Shown here in pieces: positions 1 to 11,029 of a stretch of 64,000 bases of DNA. The notes below the pieces were generated by a model. It had not been told where the DNA came from, did not search any database, and saw only the letters and a list, made by a program, of their open reading frames with translations. Both the position numbers and the translations under genes were made by a program. The DNA lies in the NCBI GenBank assembly GCA_028583605.1, contig CM053331.1:31598411-31662410 (forward strand), written 5' to 3'. Each line of letters begins with the position of its first letter. Within the stretch, counting starts at the first letter, position 1. This DNA is from Dastarcus helophoroides (lineage: Eukaryota > Arthropoda > Insecta > Coleoptera > Bothrideridae).

Positions 1-480
1 TTCGATGTTAAGAGAAATAACGGAATGAAATTTCGCGAAAAACTTTGGAATCTAGAAACAAAATTTTTCGCGGGAATCAAATTTTAGAAAAAGTCAAATT
101 TTGGGGCGAAAAGCGAAATTAAAAAAAACCAATTTTCATTAAGAAAATGAATATTCTGAAAAAGACGAGTTTTGAGAAAGAATTGAAATTTCGCATAGAA
201 AGTCAAATTTTGAAAAAAAAACAATTTTGAAAAATATAAATATTGAAAAAAAGTTTCCCGGAAAAAAGTTAAAATTTTCAGGAATATAAAGATCTAGATT
301 TTGAGATTAAGTTAAAATTTTAAAAATACTGATTCTTAAAAAAATACCGACATTTAAAAAAAAAGGCAAATTTTGAGGTATAAAATTGAAACTTCGAAAT
401 ACCAAACTGAATTTGATAAAAAAACACATTCAAATTTGGAGAAAAAGACGATTTTATAGAAAAAATTGAAATTATGAATA
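1..480. repeat. AT-rich degenerate ~20-bp repeat, A-rich strand
   Basis: Low-complexity sequence in which GAAATTTT, AAAAAGTC and TTTGAGAAA words recur at roughly 20-bp spacing with heavy drift. G is enriched with A on this strand. No coding sequence seen. Same repeat class as the other AT-rich blocks listed below. Confidence 0.8.
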
Positions 481-2030
481 GAAAGTCTGTTACGGGATTT
501 TTCCCCAGTGAAGGAAGGGTGGCTTCGTATTTATAATTTCCAAGAAATTCTTCTAAGTGCCACTATCAAGCTATGAAATAATTTCCTTCTTGGGGAAAGA
601 GCAAGAGCCTCTCCTTGTTACAGGCTGGGAGTCGTACACCCCGTGAGGACCCCTCGTTTGGGCCGATGTGAAAATCTATTGAGTGGAAAACTTCCCAAAA
701 AATGACAAGTCCAGAACTCAGGAGTGAAAATATTTCTAAGTCCCAGATTCCACTTAAATAGATTTAAGTTTGGCACGACGGCTAAAGATTACCAAAAAGG
801 GGCGCAGTGATTTTGAATCACGCAATATACCTAAGGAGACGTCAAAAAAAATCACCAAAAGATACTTAATCACGGAAGCTGGACAATTTACTCCTAGATG
901 GCTAGTTCTCGTTCTCGTTGCCACTCTCTCTGGGACCTACCTTAGTGGGAGTGTTGTTATCTATGTTTTAACCTTACAATTTAGACAGACAGGAAAATAC
1001 TTTCTCGAAGCAATAAAACAAAATATTTCAAAGGGCAGAATAGGTTCTAATGTACGCACGATATTTTTACAGTTTATAATGTACGCACTTAATGTACGTG
1101 TATCTTTCACAACTTATTTATTCTGGTCTTAAACTACGGACACGATTTGTTGGAAGGAAAGTGCGCACTTTGTTCCGTACAGCTGTTTACGAAAGTTGCT
1201 AACCCTTCCCTTTCATATATATTTCCTATCTGAACATTATCGGTTAATTAGTGACACTGGTTGGACCCAAGCCCACCAGAATAAGTTACGTAAGCAACCG
1301 AAAAGGGGCTGTATGTAAAAACAAAAATTAAAAAAAAAACGGCATTATAATTTAGGTTGCCAGCCAAACATCTGATATATCTAGGGTTGGGACAATCCCC
1401 AAATAAGAATATAAAAAGGGATACTTATGTGCTTGTCCTGAAGGGTCCCAGGTCGAGAGGGATGCTGAGATTTCGTGCAGCGATTGGATCGTTGACACAA
1501 CTCCCTTCAATGAAGTCCTCGAAGCCCACTCTTGGAGGTTCCCAGAAATGACCACTCCTTTGGACCTCCTTGTGTCCCTTTTCAGGTCCTGCTTGACCGA
1601 TCACAGATGGATCTCAAGTTCCTGATGGCCAGGATTCAAAAATGAACCCGTCAAGGATCCCAACCAAACAAAAAGAGCGTTGGTTATTAGTCGGCTCTGC
1701 CGCGTGCTTGGGAAGCACCTTCCTTCTTATTCGCCAAAAACCGGAACCATCTGAGGTTTTCGTCCTAACTCAGTAACACCAGGAAATACAGTCGCCCCAG
1801 ACGGTCCGAAGATGGGTTACATTAAATCCCTTACCGGAAAATCAACCAAGATGCACTTGGAACATCCCGTAACCTCACCTTGAGAAGGATGACACCCAAG
1901 TGAACGACAAGAGAGAAGATGGCCGATTTCTCCCACACCAAGACTGACAGAAGATATGCCAGCACTTATAAAACCAACCAATGTATGTTTGGTGGCCTAG
2001 CCACACGCCCTAATTCTAACGGAAATTTAA
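481..2030. other. Unassigned higher-complexity island, possible decayed LTR element
   Basis: A sharp composition change: this stretch is much more G+C rich than its AT-rich neighbours. TGTTACGGGAT at 488-498 is matched in inverted orientation by ATCCCGTAAC at 1864-1873, the type of terminal inverted motif seen at ends of LTRs and some DNA transposons. I see no conserved protein motif. The longest open stretch (770-1132) begins at TTG rather than ATG and has no recognisable domain. Family unresolved; a decayed LTR element is an inference only. Confidence 0.3.
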
Positions 2031-3330
2031 ACCGTAACAAGTCGAATTTTGAGAATAGACGTTTATTAGAAAAAAAAAAACGATTTTAAAAAATCTAAAT
2101 AATGAAAATAATCTCGAAATAAAAGTTAAAATTTTAAGGAATATGAAGATTTAGATTTTAATATTATGTTGAAATTTTAAAAGACTGATTTTTAAAAAAA
2201 TATCGACATTCTGAAAAAAGACAAATTTCGAGGTGTAAAAACAAAACTTCGAAAAACCAAAATGAATTTGACAAAAAAACACATTCAAATTTGGAGAAAA
2301 AGGCAAATTTGGAGGAAAAAATGAAATTATGCAGAGAAAGTCAAATTTTGGGAATAGACGTTTGTTAGAAACAAAACTATTTTGAAAAAATTCAAAAATT
2401 AAAAAAAATATCTCGAGAAAGAAGTTAAAATTTTAGGAAATATAAAGATACAGATTTTTATATTAACTTGAAATTTTAAAAAGACTGATTTTAAAAAAAA
2501 ATTCGACATTTTGAAAAAAATGCGAATTTTGAGGTGTAAAATCAAAATTTTAAACGATAACAATGAATTTAACAAAAAAACCTACTCGAAATTTTGAGAA
2601 AAAAAAGGATCGAAAATTCAAAAAAAAAGATGAAAATTACGAGAAAAAGATCGAAATTTTAAGGAAAAACGCGTTTGGTAGAAAATTAAAATATATTACG
2701 GATTGAGGTTTTGTTAAATTTTGAAAAAATGAGCAAATTTAAAAAAAACAATTGAAATTTTATGGCTGAAAATTCATTTACTTGTGACTGCTTAAGCCAA
2801 ATGCACTGTTCCCAAGTGCCCCACCATGACGTCAGAAAATCTCCAATAGGATAAAAGTTAACATCCTACGAAACAAAATGGAATTTTCAAAAAATTAGAT
2901 AAAAAAATCTCGTAAACTCTAAAATTTCCAAAAACGCTTTTTAGGATTTCTGCTTTTTCACAAAAATTCAGAATTATCCAAAAAAGTTTTCTCAAAGTGT
3001 TTACTTGTTTATCAAAACATCTTCCAAACTTTAAAGAAAAGACTAATTTTAATACACAGGTGGAAATTTTCAGAAATTTGGATTTTAAAGAAATGGAAAT
3101 TTTCAGAAAAAGTCGAATTTTGAAAAAGAATTTTGAAAAATAAAAACTAAAAATTCTGAGACAAACATTCAAATTTTAATAATAAATTCAAAATATAAAG
3201 ACAAATTTGGCGAAAAAAAAGAATTTTGAGGAAAATTCAATATTTGGAGAGAATTTCGAAATTTCAATAAAACGACGAATTTTTAAAAAGATATAGCAAC
3301 TTTTGGAAAAGAACACCAGCTGTGTATGAA
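2031..3330. repeat. AT-rich degenerate repeat, mostly A-rich strand
   Basis: Same quasi-periodic AT-rich class as the window start, with a short higher-complexity break at about 2765-2860. Phrases such as 'aaatttggagaaaaagg' recur between 2275-2330 and 415-465, so blocks 1 and 2 look like drifted duplicates flanking the 481-2030 island. No gene seen. Confidence 0.75.
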
Positions 3331-3394
3331 AGTATCCATGTTTTTAGGTAAAATATGCAATAGCCGGTTAAAAAGGGGTAAATATGCATTTGCA

Positions 3395-4090
3395 TGGTGT
3401 TCACTAAACATCGATAGTTTGCACTATCGATATTATCGATAGACCCCTTACAAAAATATCGATATTATCGATGGTAGTATCGATAGTCCTTACCGATAGT
3501 TTTATTTTAAGTTATATATATGTTGATGTTTCCTTTTAATATGGTCTTTTAGTTGTTTTCACTAAATTTTATTTTACTTTACATAATCTGCAAGCAGCAG
3601 AGAAATTTTCCAAAAATGTACTATGACAAATTATCTTTTTATAATTCACAGAATGCACACTATTGACGGGTAGCCAAAGCTCACAAAATGTTCGAACCTT
3701 AATATTTAATTTATAAGTTTTTGTTGAGTGTGTTCCCTACAATACACATTATTTTATGAAATTGAAGCAAAGAAAAATTGGTGTTTTTGAGAGTAAATGT
3801 GGGCGTCATCTATCGACGAGAGAAGAAAACTGAGCATAAACATCAAATTGTATTTATAATTACATTTTGCCAACTATTCAATGTTTCCTTTTAATAAAGA
3901 TGACATATGTTTACATAGTTAGTGGGTTAAAATATTAAGTTATTGAAATTTAAATGGAAATAGAAACAAAAAGTCATTAAAAACCATTCCTTAAGAACTA
4001 CCAATATACCCGAACAATACTATCGATAGTTTTCGTTAGTCAAAACTATCGATATTATCGATAGTTCCTATCGATTTTTAGTGAACACTA
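3395..4090. mobile_element. Non-autonomous hAT-type MITE with TATCGATA-rich ends
   Basis: 696-bp element with terminal inverted repeats: TGGTGTTCACTAAA at the left end and TTTAGTGAACACTA at the right. Flanks CATTTGCA (3387-3394) and CATTTCCA (4091-4098) match at 7 of 8 bases, fitting the 8-bp target duplication of hAT elements. The subterminal regions are packed with TATCGATA octamers: 3425, 3434, 3457 and 3478 on the left, 4021, 4047 and 4056 on the right. The interior has no coding potential, so the element would need a transposase in trans. hAT assignment rests on the 8-bp duplication and end structure. Confidence 0.7.
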
Positions 4091-5830
4091 CATTTCCATA
4101 TGCAAATATGCAAATGCATATAATCCGGTATTTATTTACAACCAACAATCATAGACCAATTTCAAAATTGCTTGGCCTCATTAGTATAGTTCAGTCGCAG
4201 TAAACATTTTCAACTTGTAGCCATTAATCGCCATTGAGTGACTTGTAACTGATTTTCGACTATATTTTATGAGAAACATTTGTTGTATATGCTATTTGAG
4301 TAATATATTATCGAAAAACTACAGGTTTCTTCAATATTAAGTATTAATTGCCAAGAAAAAAAAATATGGAAATAGGTGTGCGTTTCCTAATGCTCTAAAC
4401 CTTTTGACTATTCTTATTAATTAAAAAACGATAGTTCGTCAAAGGCTATAGTGCAGATGAAATTTGCTTTACATTACTTCTTTTAGATGAATATTTTAGG
4501 AGCTAGCACAGGTTTATTAATTATAGTGAACACAGTAATTACGGCAGGGTAACGATCGCCGTCGGTATACAATAAACCACAACCAGCTGAGACGCTGAAA
4601 CCGAACATTTTAACACGATTTCAGTCTGCCTGAATATTTAATTACTTTTTAATTGGGACAGAAGGGTTTTAGTCAGTTTGTTTATTTTTTAGTGCATATT
4701 ACTTATTTTATTTCATGAGTTATTTAAGTTGTCAAATAATGGATGAATGAAAAAGTGTTCCAGCATTTAAACGGTGGCAAGGGAGCCACTAGTCTACCTA
4801 CTTAAAAAAAATATGATAAAGCGTAACACGCGTAACACAATTATCTACCAAGTTCTTATTTTAAAAAATGATCCTGCACCTGATGTACACATACATCTCG
4901 ATTAGCGAGCAGTAAGTTAATCAGCCCAGGGGAATAATTCTGCGAATTGCAGTTAATTTAATCCAAATGCGTTTCCGTGCACTATGATGAACTATTTACA
5001 CAAAGGAATGTTGCTGTTGGAAATTTACCGACGTGTTGTCTACGAAAAGTAAAGAACTGTTTCAAAGGGCGAGCGCTCGTATGTCCAAAGCCTGCATGTA
5101 CGTTCTATCCTTGGGGAAATTTAAATTCGCTGAACTAGGTGTTGGCAACTACAACCTCCTTACTGCAGACCATCTCGACTCTATCTAATAGATGGACCCA
5201 AGCGGTCTTCTGGGTGTAATATACAATTATTATCTCCAACCGTGAAGCATAATTAATTAATGACGCTCTCTGGAAATGAATTTGGGTTAAAGGTTTTTTT
5301 AATCACAGAAACTGAACCGTACAATCAGCTTTTGTGCTGATGAATGGAACGTTTATAAATAATAAATGGCATGTTACAAATATACAAATAATATTAATAA
5401 TAAATTAGCTACCGGGGCAAGGGATATGCGTTCTAATGAAAACGCGTATCCAAAAGTACCCAGTATGGAAACAAAGAATTTCACTGATATATATTTTTTG
5501 AACTGGAATTAAATCATTAAATTCTTTAGTTTCACTGTTTTAAAGTGCGACAAGTTCATGTACTTCTTAAAATATTGTTCTGGTGCCATCGTAATCAGCA
5601 ATATTTTTGCATCATTGACAAAATGGGTAAAACATTATTATTCATAAGCAACACAGTGTATAGCAGAGTAACCGTCCCCTTCAGTATACAATACATAGCG
5701 AGCTGAGACGTTGGGAACTATATCATAAACACTGTTAATCACTGTGAATATATGAATGCTCTTTCTGGTGTTAAAATTATGACAGTCACCAGTTCCATAA
5801 ATGTACTGTCGAATATATAAGAAAGTGTCT
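4091..5830. other. Unassigned intergenic DNA
   Basis: Moderately complex AT-rich DNA without a recognisable gene. About 4136-4320 resembles 29350-29540 (shared words 'acttgtaactga', 'ttgtatatgcta'), so it is a dispersed repeat. A segment near 4540-4610 (gtatacaataaaccac, agctgagacg) resembles 5660-5715, suggesting an old local duplication next to the tandem array. Confidence 0.5.
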
Positions 5831-5832
5831 AT

Positions 5833-6080
5833 TTGTACACTTGTACACTTGTACACTTGTACACTTGTACACTTGTATACTTGTAAACTTGTACACTTGT
5901 ACACTTGTGCACTTGTACACTTGTGCACTTGTACACTTGTGCACTTGTACACTTGTACACTTGTACACTTGTACACTTGTATACTTGTAAACTTGTACAC
6001 TTGTACACTTGTGCACTTGTACACTTGTGCACTTGTACACTTGTGCACTTGTACACTTGTACACTTGTAAACTTGTACAC
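5833..6080. repeat. Tandem array of an 8-bp unit, GTACACTT, with higher-order structure
   Basis: About 31 copies of GTACACTT with point variants GTGCACTT, GTATACTT and GTAAACTT. The variant order beginning at 5875 (GTATAC, GTAAAC, two GTACAC, then alternating GTGCAC/GTACAC) repeats from 5979, exactly 104 bp or 13 units later, so the array has a higher-order duplication. Since 8 is not a multiple of 3, all frames on both strands stay open as periodic peptides; these are not genes. Confidence 0.95.
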
Positions 6081-6082
6081 CT

Positions 6083-6612
6083 GATTACGTTGATTGTTTT
6101 AATTCGTTGGTTGAAAAGCTGATATTTTTATTTGTAACCTGCAATACCGAAATTACCCCGGGATGCTGCGATTGATTAAATATAATCTCGAAATCATTGT
6201 ATTATAACTAAGGATAGGGATCGAATTCCCTATTTGTGATATTTATACTTATATCTTAAAACAGTTATAGTAAACCATGATAGAGTGCCGACAAGAAAGA
6301 TGACTTTTTAAAAATCAAAATCAACTTGCCCCAGGATTTTCAAACAAATTTAACGTCTTCCATTTATCTGCATAGTTCTATACTTTTTACTTTTACTGTG
6401 TTTAAAATAAGTTGAAAATTGATTGGTAGCCCAAATCGTATTTCACTGCCGAAGTATCTATATTTATTTAGATTTAGTTAAATTATCCAGCTATGAGTTA
6501 ACTCGGTAATTCGATACTTTTAATGGCAACTTTATGAAACAAAGTCGTAGTTGTCCAATGCTAGTTCATATAAAATCAAGTGCTTCGTTGAATATTTATA
6601 TCTACTTCATTT
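6083..6612. repeat. Dispersed ~530-bp repeat, copy 1
   Basis: Aligns along its length with 12340-12873. Shared landmarks include 'ttgtaacctgcaataccgaa', 'gatagagtgccgaca' variants and 'gatttagttaaatta'. The last ~87 bp (6526-6612) look identical to 12787-12873, while the rest is clearly diverged. Copy 1 lies exactly between two GTACACTT arrays. No coding potential and no terminal repeats found; family unknown. Confidence 0.85.
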
Positions 6613-6637
6613 ATTTTCATATATAAGGAAGTGTTTA

Positions 6638-6785
6638 TTTGTACACTTGTACACTTGTACACTTGTGCACTTGTAGACTTGTACACTTGTATACTTGTAC
6701 ACTTGTACACTTGTACACTTGTACACTTGTACACTTGTACACTTGTACACTTGTACACCTGTACCCGTGTACACTTGTACACATC
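6638..6785. repeat. Second GTACACTT tandem array
   Basis: About 18 units of the same 8-bp repeat as 5833-6080. The 5' flank (atataaggaagtgtttattt) is nearly the same as before the first array (atataagaaagtgtctattt), so the array and its left flank were duplicated together. Confidence 0.95.
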
Positions 6786-7543
6786 TGCACTTTTTCATTT
6801 TCTTTGTATCTATTACTTATTTTGATTCATTAGTTGTTAAACTTGTCAAATACTCTCATGATGGGTAACTGAAGAAGTTCCTATATTTACCTATAATCTA
6901 TGCAGACGCCGAGGATAACTAGTTTGTAATTAGGGGATTTAATTTCAGGATTCTGATTTTCGAGATCCCAGGATCCCGACTGCTTTTAATCCCGAAACCT
7001 TCAGGATTAAATTTTTTCGATCCCGGGATTTTTGAGATTGACATCATTTTTAAAAAATTGTAAAATAGACTGCACCTATCGAAACGCTCAGTGTCATTGC
7101 TTTCAACAATACTTGTCCAACATTTTAATATAAAAGAGAAGAAGTTTTATCCCAAACAAGCTTATCTACTTTGGGATTGGTATGCATGTTTCAAATAAGA
7201 ATATTGTATCTTGAACTAAAAGATTTGATGATGAGACACCGGAAGCCTTGTTCTCAGATTAAGGGGGAGTAAGAGGGTCAATATAGTGTGACATCGTGTG
7301 ACAAGGGCGAGACGAAGTCATAAATTTCGTGACGTCACAAAGTTCCGACTTCTTTTTAAAGAATTTCACCTTTTTAAAAGTTTCAAATATTTTCGAAAAT
7401 TTCGTCTTTCTTGAAAATATAAACTTTTTGAAAATTTGGATTTCAATTGCGATATTTTCAGAAAAATTTAATTTTTAAAAAATTTGACATTTTCTAATAA
7501 ATTCGAAATTTTTTGGATTTTTTTTGAAAATCTCTTTTTCCTA
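6786..7543. other. Unassigned DNA, then AT-rich repeat
   Basis: 6786-7330 is unassigned. A patch at 6960-7040 has repeated 'gatcccgggat'/'aggatt' words like those found inside the hAT element ends near 20900. From about 7331 the DNA becomes the T-rich form of the degenerate AT repeat. No gene seen. Confidence 0.45.
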
Positions 7544-7553
7544 CTTTAATCTT

Positions 7554-7774
7554 GAAATACAAATCGTGTCCCCTGAAACCAAACGCGTTTCGACACAAGC
7601 TGTCATCTTCAGAGTATTTTATTGATTTCTCAGAGTATCTCTCTGAAGATGATACCTTGGATATCACAATGCGTCAGAGCAATTTTTGTTGTGTAATGCT
7701 TCTTGGTTTCAGAGGACAAGGTTTGTATTTCAATTTCTGAAGATAACCAAGGACCAGTCCGTTCCACCAAAATG
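7554..7774. mobile_element. PLE-A palindromic hammerhead element, copy a
   Basis: Inverted arms GAAATACAAATCGTGTCCCC... and ...AGGACAAGGTTTGTATTTC, followed by the outer end GATAACCAAGGACCAGTCC. Flanked by a perfect 10-bp duplication CTTTAATCTT (7544-7553 and 7775-7784). The minus strand at 7581-7617 keeps the ribozyme words CTGAAGA, GACA/TGTC and GAAACGCGT, but the sequence after the cleavage site is deleted. The plus-strand ribozyme (7641-7680) has lost GAAA. Non-coding; needs enzymes in trans. Confidence 0.85.
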
Positions 7775-7784
7775 CTTTAATCTT

Positions 7785-9427
7785 TTACTCGAAATTTAAA
7801 CTTTTTGTTAAGATCAACTATTTCTAAAAATTTTACGTTTTCCAAAATTTCGATACTTTTCTAAAAATTTTCAAATTAGTAAATATTTCAGAGAACCGAT
7901 ATTCACAAAAAGTTTAAATTTCGAGAGAAATGTTTATACTTTTTGACTTACTTGAAAACAATGTCGACTAACAATAAGTATTTTTTTTTAATTTTCTTTT
8001 TTTTTTGAAAGATCTTACTTCAAAGTTTTGATTTTTGTCGAAGATTTAATCCCTTTTTGAAATGTTGACTTTTCTTAAGATTTTGTTATATTTTCAAAAA
8101 TTTCGTTGTTTGCAAATTCTCATTTTATTCGAAAATATCAAGTTGCTTGTAAGCTGGACTTATCCCAAAATTTGTACTTTTTGAAGTTTTTAAACTCTTC
8201 AAAATTTCATTTTATTTCCAAATTTAAATTTTTTTGAAAATTTCTATATTTGTTTAAATTATAAAAAAATTTGGTTATTCCTACAAATGTTGATTTTGTT
8301 AGTTTTCAGCCATTATATTTATTAAATTTGGAGTTTTTTCACACTACATTTTCCTGAAAATACTACTTCAAAATTTCAGTTTTCTTTTTGGAGAATTTTA
8401 ATTGTTTTTTTTTTGAATCGGGATTTTTTTTTGTATCGAAAATGTTGGCAATTTCATTTGAAAATGTTGACTTCATTTGGAAATTTTAAAAATGTTCCAA
8501 AATTTCCCTTTTTCTTTAAATGTCCAGTTAAAATTTTCGATTTTCTAAAAAATGTTCTAGTTTTGTTAAAAATTTTAGCCATCCAAAATTTATATTTTTT
8601 CGAAAATTTTAACTTCATAATTTGAACCATTTTTTAAACTTTTCTAATAATTTTGGGATTGCTTCAATATTGAGTTTCAGAAAAAATCGTTTTACTTTGA
8701 AAATTTGATCAAACATTTTTCAATTTTTCAAAATCTTGAATTTTTTTTTTCAAATTCCTGATCATTTTTGAAATTTTATTTCACTTATTTCAAAGATTTT
8801 ATTCTTTTTAAAAATTAGAAATTTTTTAAAAAATGCCTTCAAATGTTCAAATTTTTAAAATGTCAATTTTTTCAGTGTTAAATTTTTTTTACGATTTAGA
8901 TTGTTTTTTAAATACTTTGGATTTTAAATTTCCATGAAAATTTTTACATTATTTAAAATTAAAATATCTTCCAAAATTTGAAATTTTTTTGAATATTCTC
9001 ATTGTTTTCAAAATTTTAACCGCTTTTTTGAAAATTAATTTCGACTTAATTTTTTTGAATTTTAACTTTTTTTAAAATTTCGTTATATTTTCTAAAATTT
9101 AGACCTTTTCAAAAACTTCGTTTCGTCCAAAATCACAATATCTTTCCTTTCAAGAGTAAATTCGAAGTGTAGAGTATTTTTTGGAAATGTTATATTAAAT
9201 CTTAAATGGTTCTTAACAAATTTTTTATTTTCGTGCAAATTAATAATTAAAAAAAGTTTTTTTTTAACTTCAATTTTTAAAACCACAAAATTTAAAAATT
9301 TTTTCAGTAAATTTCAAGTTTTTCGAAATTTCTATTTCTTTCTGAAACTTTCCAGTTCAGGTTCAAAGGTTTTATTTTTGTAACAAAATTTATTTGTACA
9401 ATTTCGTTAGAAATTTTCTAGAAAATT
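7785..9427. repeat. AT-rich degenerate repeat, T-rich strand
   Basis: Opposite polarity to the first block: TTTTTGAAAATTT, TTTCGAC and TTGACTTTT words dominate and C accompanies T. Short open frames here (for example 8413-8625) are products of low complexity and carry no domain. Confidence 0.8.
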
Positions 9428-9610
9428 TGATAGGGGGCAACGGCCGCGATAATGAATCAAACTGCAGATAAGCGTTGCAGAAATTTCGGCAAAAGATAAG
9501 TCTTATCTGCTTGTTACTTCTAGAACCCGAAGCGTGACCTATATACGGTCACCGGCTTTCCCTCAGTTCAGATCAATAAATAAGTTAGTAAGTTAATTGG
9601 TTAAGTGAAT
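9428..9610 (+). mobile_element. Solo LTR (family C), left part, split by a PLE-A insertion
   Basis: Starts TGATAGGGGGCAACGG and continues on the far side of the insertion at 10925-11024, ending GCGCAACATTATCA, giving TG...CA ends with a TGATA/TATCA inversion. It aligns with the LTR at 45671-45942 (shared TTATCTGC, TTCTAGAACC, a TATA-like ctatata, CCGGCTTTCCCTC / TTGCCTTTCCCTC). No internal retrotransposon domains adjoin it, so it is probably a solo LTR. Exact outer ends are inferred. Confidence 0.65.
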
Positions 9611-10924
9611 TTTGGTGGAGCGGACTGGTCCTTGGTTATGTTCAAAAATTGAAATGCAAAACTTGTCTCCTGAAACCAGGAAAGTTTAAAAAACAAAGGT
9701 TGCTCTAACGCGTTTCCACAGCTAAGCTGACATCTTCAGAATATCTCTCTGATCTCTCATAATATCTCTCTGCAGATGATAGCTTGGTTATCCAAACGTG
9801 TTAGAGCAACCTTTATTGTGGTAAAACTTTGGAAAAACCAAATAAATTTTCCACACAAAATTTTGAAAGTTTGAAAGTAGTTGTTTATAAAAAAGATTAA
9901 TTTTGAAAAACAAAACAATCGAAATTTTGAAAAAAGGATTAATTTCGAAAAAGAAATTAAAATTTCTAGGACCATATGATGTTAATATGAAAGTCGAAAT
10001 TTCCAAAAGATGATTTTTGAGAAAAATGTGAAAATTTCGAGGAGAAGGCGAATTTCCAAGGAAAAAGTCTAAATTTCCAAGGAACAATTTTTGAAATGAA
10101 TATAGAAATTTCGCCGAAAAGATAGAAATTTGAAAAAAGAGGCAAATTTTGAATAAAGAGTCAATTTTTCCAAAAATATTAATACTGAATTATGAGATAA
10201 CCCTGAAAATTTCGAAAAAAGATTAAAATTTTAAGCAAACATTAAAAACATCTATAAGTTTTGATTCTAGCAGGCAGGAAATTTCAAAAAGAATCCAATA
10301 TTAAAAATATAACGTTTTGAAAAGGACGAAATTTCGAGAAAACCTTGAAGTTGAGAAACGAAATTTTGAACGTAATATTTTAATAAAGAAATTTCAAGGA
10401 AAAAGACAAAATCTAGTAGAAATTCAGGGGCTTAAATTCGGTAAAAAGAACGGGAAAATTTTAAGAATAAATTTTCGGGTTGTATATTTATTTTCTCTTG
10501 ACTGCTTCAGTCAGAGGGAGACGAGTGTCTTCTCAATATAGCGTGAGAAAATATTAAATTTTGAGATAAATGTTAACATTTCGAAGAACAAGTTAAAATT
10601 TTTAGAAAGTTGGATTTAAGGAATCTGGAAAGCCTAGAAATTTCCAAGGATTTTTTTTCTTTTGGTGGAACGGACTGGTCCTTGGTTATGTTCAAAAATT
10701 GAAATGCAAAACTTGTCTCCTGAAACCAGGAAAGTTTAAAAAACAAAGGTTGCTCTAACGCGTTTCCACAGCTAAGCTGACATCTTCAGAATATCTCTCT
10801 GATCTCTCATAATATCTCTCTGCAGATGATAGCTTGGTTATCCAAACGTGTTAGAGCAACCTTTATTGTGTTTTTTAATCTTTCTTGGTTTAAAGGGATA
10901 AATTTTATATTTCAAATTTTAGTG
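9611..10924. mobile_element. Retrozyme-like PLE-A insertion with direct terminal repeats (copies b and c)
   Basis: Two ~210-bp direct repeats, 9611-9820 and 10661-10870, differ at about one position. Each holds the palindromic PLE-A core with a mutated hammerhead on each strand. Between them lie ~840 bp of non-coding AT-rich DNA. The whole unit interrupts an LTR and is flanked by AAGTGAAT at 9603-9610 and 10925-10932. The related LTR at 45671 shows the expected uninterrupted site (ATAAGTGAGTTCATT). Repeats sharing the same ribozyme mutations must derive from one template, as in the terminal repeats of PLEs or the dimeric insertions of retrozymes. Confidence 0.8.
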
Positions 10925-11024
10925 AAGTGAATTACAATTGTAGTGTTCCGAGTTCAGTTAGGAAATAAAGTGGTTGCAATTCACGCAGTATTAATTTTCG
11001 AACTGATAACGCGCAACATTATCA
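10925..11024 (+). mobile_element. Solo LTR (family C), right part
   Basis: Resumes the LTR after the insertion: GTAGTGTTCCGAG, a polyadenylation-like AATAAAG at about 10963-10969, then AATTCACG and ending ATTATCA. The same words occur in the same order at 45855-45942. Confidence 0.65.
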
Positions 11025-11029
11025 TTTTT

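Noticed and set aside
770..1132. 120-aa open frame in the first island
   Set aside because: It starts at TTG, has no domain or splice context, and lies in a probable decayed element.
5638..6080. Open frames of 83-136 aa on both strands (CTSVQVYK / TLVHLYTC peptides)
   Set aside because: They are translations of the 8-bp tandem array; all phases are open by arithmetic.
5833..6080. CRISPR-like regular repeat
   Set aside because: Units are contiguous 8-mers without spacers, in a eukaryotic context.
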